Positions 7,805 through 15,833 of a DNA stretch of 64,000 bases are shown here, piece by piece. This DNA is from Agrobacterium pusense (GTDB lineage Bacteria > Pseudomonadota > Alphaproteobacteria > Rhizobiales > Rhizobiaceae), in contig NZ_FNBB01000001.1 of assembly GCF_900102105.1 (NCBI RefSeq), positions 620,001-684,000 of the forward strand. Direction: 5' to 3'. Under the pieces are notes generated by a model. It did not search any database and was not told the DNA's origin. It saw nothing but the letters and a program-made list of their open reading frames with translations. The position numbers were made by a program, and so were the translations under genes. Position 1 is the stretch's first letter; every line of letters starts with the position of its first letter.

Positions 7805-8860
7805 TCAGTCGCCCTTCAGCAGGCTCTCATCCGGCACAGCCGTATGGGATTCATAGGCCCGGACAATGCGCGCCACCATCGGGTGACGGACAACGTCCAC
7901 ATCCTTGAACCGCACAACGGACACGCCTTCCACATCCGTGAGGATCTGCAGGGCTTCCACGAGGCCAGACTTCACGCCGCGCGGCAAGTCCACCTGGCTT
8001 GGGTCGCCGGTCACAATCATGCGACCGTTTTCGCCAAGGCGCGTCAGGAACATTTTCATCTGCATCGTCGTCGTGTTCTGGGCTTCGTCCAGAATGACGG
8101 CGGCATTGGCAAGCGTGCGGCCGCGCATGAAAGCCAGAGGTGCAATTTCTATGACGCCCGCCTGAATGGCGCGCTCCACCTTGTCACCGGGCATCATGTC
8201 ATACAGCGCGTCATAAAGCGGGCGGAGATACGGATCGACCTTTTCCTTCATGTCTCCGGGCAGGAAGCCCAGACGCTCACCCGCTTCAACGGCGGGACGC
8301 GAAAGGATGATGCGATCGACCGCGCCACGCTCCAGAAGCTGCGCGGCATGCGCAACGGCCAGATAGGTCTTGCCCGTGCCGGCAGGGCCAACACCGAATA
8401 CGAGTTCGGATTGTTCCAAGGCGCGCATATAGACGTCCTGCGTGGGCGTCCGCGCCGAAATGGTTTTCTTGCGCGTTGAAATCTGCGCCATGGAAATCTT
8501 CGCCTTGCGCTCCATGGTCGGCAGCGTCAGCTGGTCGTCCGCTGCAACGGCCATGCGGATCGCCCCCTCGACGTCAGAAAGCTCGACGGCGCCACCCTTC
8601 AGCAAACGCTCGTAAAGGAAATCAAGCGCGCGGCGGGCCTGATTGGTGGAGACCACATCGCCGGTGATGGCGACTGAATTTCCACGGGGACGAGCGTCGA
8701 TATTGAGGCGCTGCTCCAGAAGCTTCAGGTTCTGATCGAACTGACCGAATAGCTCTCCTGCTATCCTGTTATTCTCGAACGTGAGGACGAAGTGATTGGC
8801 GTCGGTCGCGGCTTGGCGTGGCTGGCGCGATGAATTTGATACCAATTCGTGTGCGTTCAA
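7805..8860 (-). CDS. phoH: PhoH-family ATPase
   Basis: A 351-residue PhoH-like P-loop protein (YbeZ type). A short N-terminal KH-like region (about residues 35-100) precedes the PhoH ATPase domain with Walker A GPAGTGKTYLA and Walker B VILDEAQNTT, plus GRTLANA and TGDPSQVDLP. It is an RNA-associated ATPase that works with YbeY; the biochemical role is still loosely defined. Two TTG starts are possible: 8860 (AGGAG 9 bases upstream, chosen) and 8881. No ATG lies in the early part of the frame. It follows miaB by 40 bases from the chosen start. Confidence 0.92.
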   Translation of the reverse strand: MNAHELVSNSSRQPRQAATDANHFVLTFENNRIAGELFGQFDQNLKLLEQRLNIDARPRGNSVAITGDVVSTNQARRALDFLYERLLKGGAVELSDVEGAIRMAVAADDQLTLPTMERKAKISMAQISTRKKTISARTPTQDVYMRALEQSELVFGVGPAGTGKTYLAVAHAAQLLERGAVDRIILSRPAVEAGERLGFLPGDMKEKVDPYLRPLYDALYDMMPGDKVERAIQAGVIEIAPLAFMRGRTLANAAVILDEAQNTTTMQMKMFLTRLGENGRMIVTGDPSQVDLPRGVKSGLVEALQILTDVEGVSVVRFKDVDVVRHPMVARIVRAYESHTAVPDESLLKGD

Positions 8861-8900
8861 GCGGTCAGGCTCCTGTCCCAATCAGTGTCGGCTCCCCACT

Positions 8901-10340
8901 CTAACTCTCTGCCACCTCGGCAAACAAGCTGTTTGGACCCGTTGCGGTGATTCGTACATTAACAATGTCACCGATTTTCAAAGTCTTTGCATCAAGATTC
9001 ACGGATTGCAGCCACGGAGAACGACCTATCAACTGCTCAGTCATGCGGCCGGGCTTTTCCAGCAGCACATCCATGGTCTTTCCGACCAGCGACTCGGCAA
9101 ATTCCTTCTGTTGCCGCAGCAAGAGAGCCTGCAATCTTTCCAGCCGCTCGGCCTTCACGTCTTCCGCAACCTGGTCCGTGAGGTCGGCCCCCGGCGTGCC
9201 GGGACGGGTGGAGTATTTGAACGAGAAGGCCTGCGCGTACTTCACCGTTTCGACCATCGCCATCGTATCTTCGAAATCGCGATCCGTCTCGCCGGGGAAA
9301 CCGACAATAAAGTCTCCAGACATGGCAATATCAGGGCGGGCGGCGCGGATTTTTTCAATAAGCTGGATATATTCCTCGCCCGTATGGCGACGGTTCATCG
9401 CTTTCAGAATTCGGTCCGAACCGGACTGAACCGGCAGATGCAGATAGGGCATCAGGATGCGCAGGTCGCGATGGGCGCCGATCAGGCGATCGTCCATGTC
9501 GCGCGGATGGCTGGTGGTGTAGCGAAGCCTCGCAAGGCCCGGAATTTCCGCCAGCCGGTAAAGCAGTTCGGCAAGGCCCCATTTTTCGCCCTTCGGGCCT
9601 TCGCCCTGCCAGGCGTTGACGTTCTGGCCGAGCAGCGTGATCTCACGCACGCCGGCATCGACAAGCTTCATCGCCTCATCAACAATCTGGCGCACGGGAC
9701 GGGAAACCTCCGAACCGCGCGTATAGGGCACGACACAGAAGGTACAGAACTTGTCGCAACCTTCCTGCACGGTCAAAAAAGCCGTAACACCGCGCGTTCG
9801 CAGCGTGGATTTCTCGGCAACCGGCAGGTGTTCGAACTTGTCCTCCACCGCGTATTCGGTCTCGATGACGCGCTCGCCTCCACGTACCCGTTTCAGTGCT
9901 TCCGGCAGGCGGTGATAGGTCTGCGGGCCGATAACGACATCCACGGCGGGCGCCCGGCGAAGGATTTCCTCGCCTTCCGCCTGCGCCACGCAGCCGGCAA
10001 CGCCGATCATGAATTCCCGACCCTGCTCTTCGCGCGACTTTTTCATGTCCCGCAGGCGGCCAAGCGCGGAGTAGACCTTTTCCGCCGCCTTTTCGCGAAT
10101 GTGACAGGTATTCAGCAGAACCAGGTCCGCCTCGCCCATATCCTCCGTCTGAACATAACCGTCCTTCGCCAGCGCATCGCTCATGCGGACGGAATCGTAG
10201 ACGTTCATCTGACAGCCATAAGTCTTGATGAAGACCTTTCTGCTGTTTGCCCCATCGCGCGCGATGGATGCGGGCTGGCTGTTCGAACCCTCGCGGGCGA
10301 TCATGGGTGGGGCGTCAAGGCCAAGCGTTTCCTGGGTCAT
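8901..10340 (-). CDS. miaB: tRNA-2-methylthio-N6-dimethylallyladenosine synthase
   Basis: A 479-residue radical-SAM methylthiotransferase that converts i6A37 to ms2i6A37 in tRNAs reading U-starting codons. Domains in order: an N-terminal UPF0004 domain with the auxiliary-cluster cysteines ([12 protein letters not shown], then [11 protein letters not shown] and GVAGCVAQ), a radical-SAM core with CxxxCxxC ([16 protein letters not shown]), and a C-terminal TRAM domain ([12 protein letters not shown] onwards). It is about 35 residues longer at the N-terminus than family minimum. It heads the miaB-phoH-ybeY-corC-lnt run and lies 62 bases after olsA. Confidence 0.97.
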   Translation of the reverse strand: MTQETLGLDAPPMIAREGSNSQPASIARDGANSRKVFIKTYGCQMNVYDSVRMSDALAKDGYVQTEDMGEADLVLLNTCHIREKAAEKVYSALGRLRDMKKSREEQGREFMIGVAGCVAQAEGEEILRRAPAVDVVIGPQTYHRLPEALKRVRGGERVIETEYAVEDKFEHLPVAEKSTLRTRGVTAFLTVQEGCDKFCTFCVVPYTRGSEVSRPVRQIVDEAMKLVDAGVREITLLGQNVNAWQGEGPKGEKWGLAELLYRLAEIPGLARLRYTTSHPRDMDDRLIGAHRDLRILMPYLHLPVQSGSDRILKAMNRRHTGEEYIQLIEKIRAARPDIAMSGDFIVGFPGETDRDFEDTMAMVETVKYAQAFSFKYSTRPGTPGADLTDQVAEDVKAERLERLQALLLRQQKEFAESLVGKTMDVLLEKPGRMTEQLIGRSPWLQSVNLDAKTLKIGDIVNVRITATGPNSLFAEVAES

Positions 10341-10402
10341 GGCGGCTATCTAGTGTTTTTCACGGCCAGATTAAACAGAAAAATGCCGGAAAAGCTACGA
10401 TC

Positions 10403-11200
10403 TCACGAATTCCGCCAGCCGCCGCGCAGGCTGAAGGCCAGCATTGAGCGGATGGAGGCGGCGATATCGGTCGCCAGTCGCTTGCGGTTGTCGGTGCTGT
10501 GGAACGGGACGCTGTCCCCAAATGTCACGTCGACATCGATGGCGCCCGCTTTGATGATGCCGAGCAGATGCGGCACGAGCGTGATGCTGCCCGGCCAGGC
10601 GGCGATGACGCGATGGTAGCGCCCCATCGCCATGCCATGCAGCCGCGTATAGGCGATGGCGACCGGCTGGACATAAACAAGCTTGCCCTGTACCTGTTCT
10701 GCGGCGGTGGACGCCGCACCGAAGAGGGAGGATTTGACGGCCAGCATGCGGTTTCCGTCCGAGGTGGTTCCTTCGGGAAAGAGGACAACGATCTCGCCAT
10801 CGGCCATGCGGCTGGCGATCTCGCTCACCTGCATGCCGGTGCTGCGTTTCTGCTCGCGTTGAACGAAGATGCTTTTCTGCAGCCGCGCGAGCCAGCCGAA
10901 AACCGGCCAGTCGCGCACCTCGGTCTTGGCGATGAACACCACGTCGGCAATGCTGCCCAAAACGAGGATGTCTTTCCATGAGGCGTGATTGACCGCGAGC
11001 ATTAAGGGCTTTGCCCGCTCCACTTCCCCGTGGACATGCACGCGTATGCCGAGAACATGGCAGGCGATACGATGCCAGACGCGGGGAATGCGGCGGCGGA
11101 GCCGCCAGTCGAAGGTAAGGCCCAGCAGTTGAAGCGGCAGCAAAACAAGCGTGACGATCAGGAGTACGACCGCAATATAGGCTGTCCGCAGCCACATCAT
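10403..11200 (-). CDS. olsA: Lyso-ornithine lipid O-acyltransferase (PlsC family)
   Basis: A 265-residue membrane acyltransferase with an N-terminal hydrophobic helix (residues 5-28), the catalytic NHxxxxD box (NHASWKD, 71-77) and FPEGTTSDGNR (141-151) of the PlsC family. From memory, S. meliloti olsA lies in the same place, between miaB and the Fur-like regulator, and its product adds the second, ester-linked acyl chain to lyso-ornithine lipid. An olsB gene for the first step is 12 kb away. By sequence alone a 1-acylglycerol-3-phosphate acyltransferase remains possible. It is 30 bases after mur. Confidence 0.8.
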   Translation of the reverse strand: MMWLRTAYIAVVLLIVTLVLLPLQLLGLTFDWRLRRRIPRVWHRIACHVLGIRVHVHGEVERAKPLMLAVNHASWKDILVLGSIADVVFIAKTEVRDWPVFGWLARLQKSIFVQREQKRSTGMQVSEIASRMADGEIVVLFPEGTTSDGNRMLAVKSSLFGAASTAAEQVQGKLVYVQPVAIAYTRLHGMAMGRYHRVIAAWPGSITLVPHLLGIIKAGAIDVDVTFGDSVPFHSTDNRKRLATDIAASIRSMLAFSLRGGWRNS

Positions 11201-11230
11201 GATGGGAACGCCCGCTTGTTCACCGGCGTC

Positions 11231-11659
11231 TCAGTGCTCGCCAGGCTTCAATGGCACGCCGTAAAGTTCCAGCCGGTGATCCACGAGCCTGAAGCCGTGT
11301 TCGCGGGCGATCTTCTCCTGCAGAGCTTCGATCTCGGCCGAGTGAAATTCAATGACGACGCCATTCTTCAGGTCGATCAGGTGATCGTGATGCTCTTCAG
11401 GCACGGTCTCGTAGCGTGAACGGCCGTCGCGAAAATCGTGACGCTCGATGATGCCGGCATCCTCGAACAGCTTCACCGTTCTATAGACGGTGGAAATCGA
11501 GATGCGCGGGTCCACGGCGGAGGAACGGCGGTAAAGCTCCTCGACATCTGGATGGTCGGCCGATTCCTGAAGGACGCGGGCGATGACACGGCGTTGGTCG
11601 GTCATCCGCATACCGCGTTCGGCACAAAGCTCCTCCAGCGTTTTCGAAAGGTCTGTCAC
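11231..11659 (-). CDS. mur: Fur-family regulator, manganese-uptake type (Mur)
   Basis: A 142-residue Fur-like repressor with an N-terminal winged helix (residues 1-85; STVYRTVKLFEDAGII) and a metal-sensing dimer domain containing HHDHLIDL (90-97). The two structural cysteines that E. coli Fur has just after this motif (CxxC) are replaced here (IDLKNG), a known feature of rhizobial Mur, which senses Mn and represses Mn transport. Iron control in these bacteria is left to RirA and Irr. The start at 11659 gives the common MTDLSKTLEELC beginning. It lies between rimI and olsA with short gaps. Confidence 0.87.
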   Translation of the reverse strand: MTDLSKTLEELCAERGMRMTDQRRVIARVLQESADHPDVEELYRRSSAVDPRISISTVYRTVKLFEDAGIIERHDFRDGRSRYETVPEEHHDHLIDLKNGVVIEFHSAEIEALQEKIAREHGFRLVDHRLELYGVPLKPGEH

Positions 11660-11723
11660 GTCTTATGGCCTTTTGAGAATTCCGGTTTGCGGCTTTCGCC
11701 GAAAAAATGCCTGTCGCAGGGAA

Positions 11724-12218
11724 CTAGCGAAGATCGCGGCGCATGACAAGCGCCGTCGACTTCGTTCCATCCTTGGCCGTGTAATAGGCTTTGCGTTCCG
11801 CGACGGTTTTGAACCCGAGCTTCCTGTAAAGATCCAGAGCGGACGCGTTGTTATTATCAACTTCAAGGAACATGGTTTCTGCGCCGCGCATCATCGCCTC
11901 GCGGATGGCCGACTGCATCAAACGCCAGCCGAGACCCGCACGTGCGAACTTGTCGGCAACGGCCACGGTCAGGATTTCAGCTTCGCCCGCCACTTCCCTC
12001 GCCAGCACGAATCCACCGAGCGGCTTGCTGAAAAAGGCGTTTGTCTGCCGGGCAACGGCACCGAAAACCGATCCCTGCGTCAGCAGTCCCGAAAACTCCC
12101 CGTCGTTCCACGGGCGCGGAAAGCGCAGTGAATGCAGTTCCGCAACCGCGGCGCAATCCTCATGCTGCATCGGCACGATCTCGAAATAGGGCTTCCAGCT
12201 TAGATATTCGTCAAACAT
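11724..12218 (-). CDS. rimI: Ribosomal-protein S18 alanine N-acetyltransferase
   Basis: A 164-residue GNAT acetyltransferase. The acetyl-CoA loop (VADKFARAGLGWRLM) lies at about residues 86-102, followed by FLEVDNNNASALDLYRKLGF, the RimI/Ard1 signature. It probably acetylates the N-terminus of S18, although some RimI homologues have other protein targets. It starts 43 bases after tsaB, a pairing (tsaB-rimI) widespread in bacteria, which supports the name over generic GNAT. Confidence 0.9.
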   Translation of the reverse strand: MFDEYLSWKPYFEIVPMQHEDCAAVAELHSLRFPRPWNDGEFSGLLTQGSVFGAVARQTNAFFSKPLGGFVLAREVAGEAEILTVAVADKFARAGLGWRLMQSAIREAMMRGAETMFLEVDNNNASALDLYRKLGFKTVAERKAYYTAKDGTKSTALVMRRDLR

Positions 12219-12261
12219 AACAGGAATCGGGAATCAGAAACATGCACTCATGCATGCCGTA

Positions 12262-12930
12262 TCAGGCAACGTCCTGACGTGCCAGCGCAAAACCGGTTTG
12301 TGGCCGGGCATCCGGCCCACGCAGATAAAGCGGTGCCGGTTTCGCCTGCCCTTCCGGCTTGCGCGCGCCAGCACGGGCAACGGAGGCAATCGGAAAGTGG
12401 TCCGGCCCGGACCCGCTTTCCTCTCCTGCAAACAGCGGCGCGGCGGAGCCGATGACGGAACCATTAAAACCGGAAAGAACACTCTTGGCGTCATCCAGAG
12501 ACAGAAGCGCCGCCTCGTTGAATGGTAATCCGTCCATGCCGAATGTCTGGAGATAGGTTTCGCCACGCTTGGCATCCAGACCGACCGCCACTGGCCGGTC
12601 GGGGTTTTGCAGCAGATGATGCAGGGCAAGCGTTTCTAGCGTGGTGACGCCGACGGCCTCGACGCCGAGCGACAGGGCAAAACCGCGCGCCGCGGCAACA
12701 CCGACCCGGATGCCCGTGAAGGACCCGGGGCCGATGGTCACGGCAATACGCCCGACATTCCGCAGCGACAGTTGCGCCTGCTCCAAGGCTCCATCGATCA
12801 CGGCCATAAGCCTTTCGGCATGGCCCTTTCCAATTGTTTCGCAGACTTCTCCAAGCACCCTGTCCGAGGTGCTGTCATAGATACAGGCGGAACAATCCAC
12901 ACCTGCGGTGTCGAGTGCGAGAACAATCAT
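12262..12930 (-). CDS. tsaB: tRNA threonylcarbamoyladenosine biosynthesis protein TsaB
   Basis: A 222-residue ASKHA-fold protein (YeaZ) that scaffolds TsaD and TsaE in making t6A37 on ANN-decoding tRNAs. The start MIVLALDTAGVDCSACIYD and the GPGSFTGIRVGVAAARGFAL block (about residues 68-88) are diagnostic. It ends with an alpha-proteobacterial tail. It lies 17 bases after nfu and just before rimI. Neither tsaD nor tsaE is in the window. Confidence 0.95.
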   Translation of the reverse strand: MIVLALDTAGVDCSACIYDSTSDRVLGEVCETIGKGHAERLMAVIDGALEQAQLSLRNVGRIAVTIGPGSFTGIRVGVAAARGFALSLGVEAVGVTTLETLALHHLLQNPDRPVAVGLDAKRGETYLQTFGMDGLPFNEAALLSLDDAKSVLSGFNGSVIGSAAPLFAGEESGSGPDHFPIASVARAGARKPEGQAKPAPLYLRGPDARPQTGFALARQDVA

Positions 12931-12947
12931 GATCTGGCTTTACAGCA

Positions 12948-13511
12948 TTATACCGCTTCGACTTCGCGCACTTCCGGCACGAAATGGCGAAGCAGATTCT
13001 GAACACCATGCTTCAGCGTGGCGGTGGAGGATGGGCAGCCCGAGCACGCGCCCTTCATGTTCAGGAACACCGTGCCGTCGCGGAAGCCGCGGAAGGTGAT
13101 GTCGCCGCCGTCCTGCGCCACGGCGGGACGGACGCGGGTTTCCAGCAGTTCCTTGATGGTGGCGACGATGGTTTCATCACCCTCTTCGAAGAACTCGCCT
13201 TCCTCATCCGATACTTCGGCCGCAATGGCAGTGCCCATGATCGGGCGGCCGGACATGAAGTGTTCCATGATCGCGCCCAGAATGGCGGGCTTCAGGTGCT
13301 GCCATTCCGCGCCGTCCTTGGTGACGGTGATGAAATCGAAACCGAAATAAACGCCGGTCACACCCGGTATCATGAAGAGGCGCTCTGCCAGCGGCGAAGC
13401 CTGGGCCTGCGACGGGTTGAGGAACTCCACCGTTCCGCTTTCGAGCACGACCTTGCCCGGCAAGAACTTCAGCGTTGTCGGGTTCGGCGTGGCTTCCGTC
13501 TGAATGAACAT
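12948..13511 (-). CDS. NifU-like Fe-S scaffold/carrier protein (Nfu)
   Basis: A 187-residue protein with an N-terminal Nfu domain (residues 1-90, MFIQTEATPNPTTLKFLPG) and a C-terminal NifU-like domain with the CxxC pair Cys156/Cys159 (GACSGCPSS). It carries Fe-S clusters to target enzymes and resembles the mitochondrial NFU1 architecture, as usual in alphaproteobacteria. A 144-base gap separates it from the upstream usp gene, so it may have its own promoter and lead the nfu-tsaB-rimI-mur-olsA run. The start ATG at 13511 follows AAGGAGACAG. Confidence 0.94.
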   Translation of the reverse strand: MFIQTEATPNPTTLKFLPGKVVLESGTVEFLNPSQAQASPLAERLFMIPGVTGVYFGFDFITVTKDGAEWQHLKPAILGAIMEHFMSGRPIMGTAIAAEVSDEEGEFFEEGDETIVATIKELLETRVRPAVAQDGGDITFRGFRDGTVFLNMKGACSGCPSSTATLKHGVQNLLRHFVPEVREVEAV

Positions 13512-13655
13512 CGTCTGTCTCCTTCGAGGTCGCCGTTCACGCCCCGCAATTTAGAATTCTTCCAAAAAATACGCCCGGCGAAGCTACACTTCAAGCCCTG
13601 ACATGATAATTACATTCAAGAAATCGTAAGGCCCTGAATCTCGCCCGAAACCGGA

Positions 13656-14147
13656 TCAGCAGAGAGCGTCGATTTCCTCATCGGACAAAGTATCCGGCAA
13701 CACGGTGACGGGGATCGGGAAGGCTGCCCCTCGCCCGGCGATGGAGGAAACGAGCGGTCCCGGACCTTCCTTCGTCGATCCCGCCGCCAGAACGAGAATG
13801 GCGATATCGCGGTCTTCCTCGATCAGCCCATGGATCTGCTCGGTGGCGCTGCCTTCGCGGATCACCGCTTCCGGCTCGATGCCGATCGTCTCGCGCACCT
13901 TCTGGGCGATCTTGGCAAGCGTGGCTTCCGCCTCCTCGCGCGCCTCGGCCCGCATGATCTGCTCGACGCCAAGCCATTGCTGGAAATCGCCTTCCGGGAT
14001 CATGTAAAGCAGCACCAGTCCGCCATTGGAGTTTTTGGCGCGACGACCGGCATAGTGCACGGCCCTCTCGCATTCCGGCGTGTCATCGATAACTGCAAGA
14101 AACTTGCGCCGATGCCCTTCCAGACGCGACAGCCGTTTTGAAACCAT
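13656..14147 (-). CDS. Universal stress protein (UspA family)
   Basis: A 163-residue single-domain Usp: a LAVIDDTPECERAVHYAGRRA N-terminal strand/helix, then the ILVLAAGSTKEGPGPLVSSI segment of the nucleotide-binding loop near residue 120. A basic start (MVSKRLSRLEGHRRK) precedes the fold. Such proteins bind ATP or act as stress-survival factors; a precise job cannot be read from sequence. It has an isolated position with gaps of 113 and 144 bases. A perfect TATAAT lies about 60 bases upstream, immediately before a hairpin (14181-14200). Confidence 0.88.
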   Translation of the reverse strand: MVSKRLSRLEGHRRKFLAVIDDTPECERAVHYAGRRAKNSNGGLVLLYMIPEGDFQQWLGVEQIMRAEAREEAEATLAKIAQKVRETIGIEPEAVIREGSATEQIHGLIEEDRDIAILVLAAGSTKEGPGPLVSSIAGRGAAFPIPVTVLPDTLSDEEIDALC

Positions 14148-14180
14148 TCTGCACTCCCTAGGTCCGCCGTGATCCGTAAA

Positions 14181-14208
14181 CCGCCCGACGGTTCGGGCGG
14201 AGATTATA
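14181..14208 (-). promoter_or_regulatory. TATAAT box directly followed by a GC-rich hairpin (trpS/usp gap)
   Basis: On the minus strand a perfect TATAAT (14208-14203) is followed after 2 bases by CCGCCCGA-ACCG-TCGGGCGG (14200-14181) and then TTTACGG. Either the hairpin terminates trpS transcripts (short T stretch) or, if TATAAT is the usp -10 box, it forms the very 5' end of the usp mRNA. The -35 region is poor. Confidence 0.55.
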
Positions 14209-14260
14209 TCAAATCACGACAGGCGCAAACCACCCGACGCATTCGAGCAGCGGCGACCTG

Positions 14261-15325
14261 TCAGCGCAGGAAGCCAATGATGTCGCGCACCTCGTTCATG
14301 GTCTTTTCGGCAATGGCGCCCGCCCGTTCGCCGCCCTGCTTGAGGATTGCGTCGATGTGGGTCGGGTCATCGAGAAGGCGACGCATCTCATTGTTGACGG
14401 GGGCCAGCACATTCACCGCGAGCTCGACCAGGGCCGGCTTGAAAGCCGAGAACTGTTGTCCGCCAAATTCGGAAAGAACGTCGGCCTTCGTCTTGTCGGA
14501 AAGCGCGGCATAGATGCCAACGAGGTTGTCGGCCTCGGGGCGACCTTTGAGGCCTTCCACTTCGCTCGGCAGCGCATCAGGATCGGTCTTTGCCTTCTTG
14601 ATCTTCTTCGAGATGGCATCGACATCATCCATCAGGTTGATGCGCGACAGATCGGACGGGTCGGACTTCGACATCTTCTTGGTGCCGTCCTTCAACGACA
14701 TCACGCGCGGGGCCGGACCGCCGATCAACGGCTCCACCATCGGGAAATAGGCGTGTACCGGCTCATCGCCGACCGTTATATCGAGCCCGAGGCCCGCCTT
14801 GCGGATATGGTCGCTGAAATCGATGTTGAATTTCTGGGCGATGTCGCGGGCGAGTTCCAGATGCTGTTTCTGATCGTCACCAACAGGAACATGGGTGGCA
14901 CGATAAACGAGAATGTCGGCAGCCATTAGGCTCGGATACGCAAGGAGGCCGAGCGACACCTGTTCGGCATTCTTGCCGGACTTGTCCTTGAACTGCGTCA
15001 TGCGCTCCATCCAGCCGATGCGCGCCACGCAGTTGAACACCCAGGCCAGTTCCGCGTGCTGCGGCACGGCCGACTGGTTGAAGACGATATGCTTCACCGG
15101 ATCAATGCCCGAAGCGATGAAGGCGGCCGCGATAGAGCGGGTCTGCGCCTTCAGGTCCGAGTGAACGAGCTGGGCGGTGATGGCGTGCATGTCGACGACG
15201 CAATAGATGCAATCATTATCTTCCTGCAGCGCCACGAATTTGCGGATCGCGCCGAGATAATTGCCGAGATGCAGATTGCCGGTCGGCTGGACGCCCGAGA
15301 AAACCAGCGGCTTGAATGCGTTCAT
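14261..15325 (-). CDS. trpS: Tryptophanyl-tRNA synthetase
   Basis: A 354-residue class Ic synthetase charging tRNA-Trp. The HIGH-like [10 protein letters not shown] follows FSGVQPT near residue 10, and the KMSKS loop appears as [10 protein letters not shown] near residue 205. The frame extends to 15412, but the ATG at 15325 has GAGG 6 bases upstream and gives the family start [11 protein letters not shown]. Length agrees with bacterial TrpS (about 330-350). It has a 103-base gap to the upstream VOC gene. Confidence 0.97.
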   Translation of the reverse strand: MNAFKPLVFSGVQPTGNLHLGNYLGAIRKFVALQEDNDCIYCVVDMHAITAQLVHSDLKAQTRSIAAAFIASGIDPVKHIVFNQSAVPQHAELAWVFNCVARIGWMERMTQFKDKSGKNAEQVSLGLLAYPSLMAADILVYRATHVPVGDDQKQHLELARDIAQKFNIDFSDHIRKAGLGLDITVGDEPVHAYFPMVEPLIGGPAPRVMSLKDGTKKMSKSDPSDLSRINLMDDVDAISKKIKKAKTDPDALPSEVEGLKGRPEADNLVGIYAALSDKTKADVLSEFGGQQFSAFKPALVELAVNVLAPVNNEMRRLLDDPTHIDAILKQGGERAGAIAEKTMNEVRDIIGFLR

Positions 15326-15428
15326 TGTCGTCCTCGAAAAGGCTTGTGGAGGGCCCCGCCCCGTGATTGGAATTGCACGCGCGCTTATGCACCCGCAGCC
15401 CCTCGCAATCAAGCGCTTTCAGGGCCTG

Positions 15429-15833
15429 TCAGCCGCGCGGCTCCAGAAGATCCCAACGATTTCCATAGGGATCGACAAAGACCGCAACGGAACCGTAAAC
15501 CTCATGGCGAGGCTGTTCCAGAAAGCGCACGCCGCGGGCAAGCATCGTCTCATAATCGCGTTGGAAATTGTCGGTATGCAGGAAAAATCCGACACGGCCG
15601 CCGGTCTGGTTGCCGATGGCAAGGCGCTGCTCTTCACCATCGGCCTCGGCGAGCAGAAGGGCGCCACCGTCAGCGCCCCGCGGCTTGACCACCAGCCACC
15701 TCTTGCCGTCGTCCAGTGGCTGATCGGAGAGGCACTCGAAGCCGAGAACATCGCAATAAAACGTCTTCGCCCGATCGTATTCATCAACCACGAGGGTAAC
15801 GAGGGCGATGCGGCGGTTTTCAGCAAAGGACAT
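15429..15833 (-). CDS. VOC-superfamily (glyoxalase/bleomycin-resistance fold) protein
   Basis: A 134-residue single-unit VOC protein: IALVTLVVDEYDRAKTFYCD, then VGFFLHTDNFQRDYETM and VFVDPYGNRWDLLE. Such small dimeric metal-dependent proteins act as lyases, dioxygenases or resistance proteins; the substrate cannot be told from the sequence. Its ATG shares one base with the murJ stop (TGATG), so it is translationally coupled to murJ. The open frame that runs upstream through murJ to 16886 is not coding. Confidence 0.88.
   Translation of the reverse strand: MSFAENRRIALVTLVVDEYDRAKTFYCDVLGFECLSDQPLDDGKRWLVVKPRGADGGALLLAEADGEEQRLAIGNQTGGRVGFFLHTDNFQRDYETMLARGVRFLEQPRHEVYGSVAVFVDPYGNRWDLLEPRG

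Noticed and set aside
8796-10619. 607-codon plus-strand ORF across miaB
   Set aside because: It is an antisense shadow of miaB and olsA caused by GC-rich codon use; composition is not protein-like.
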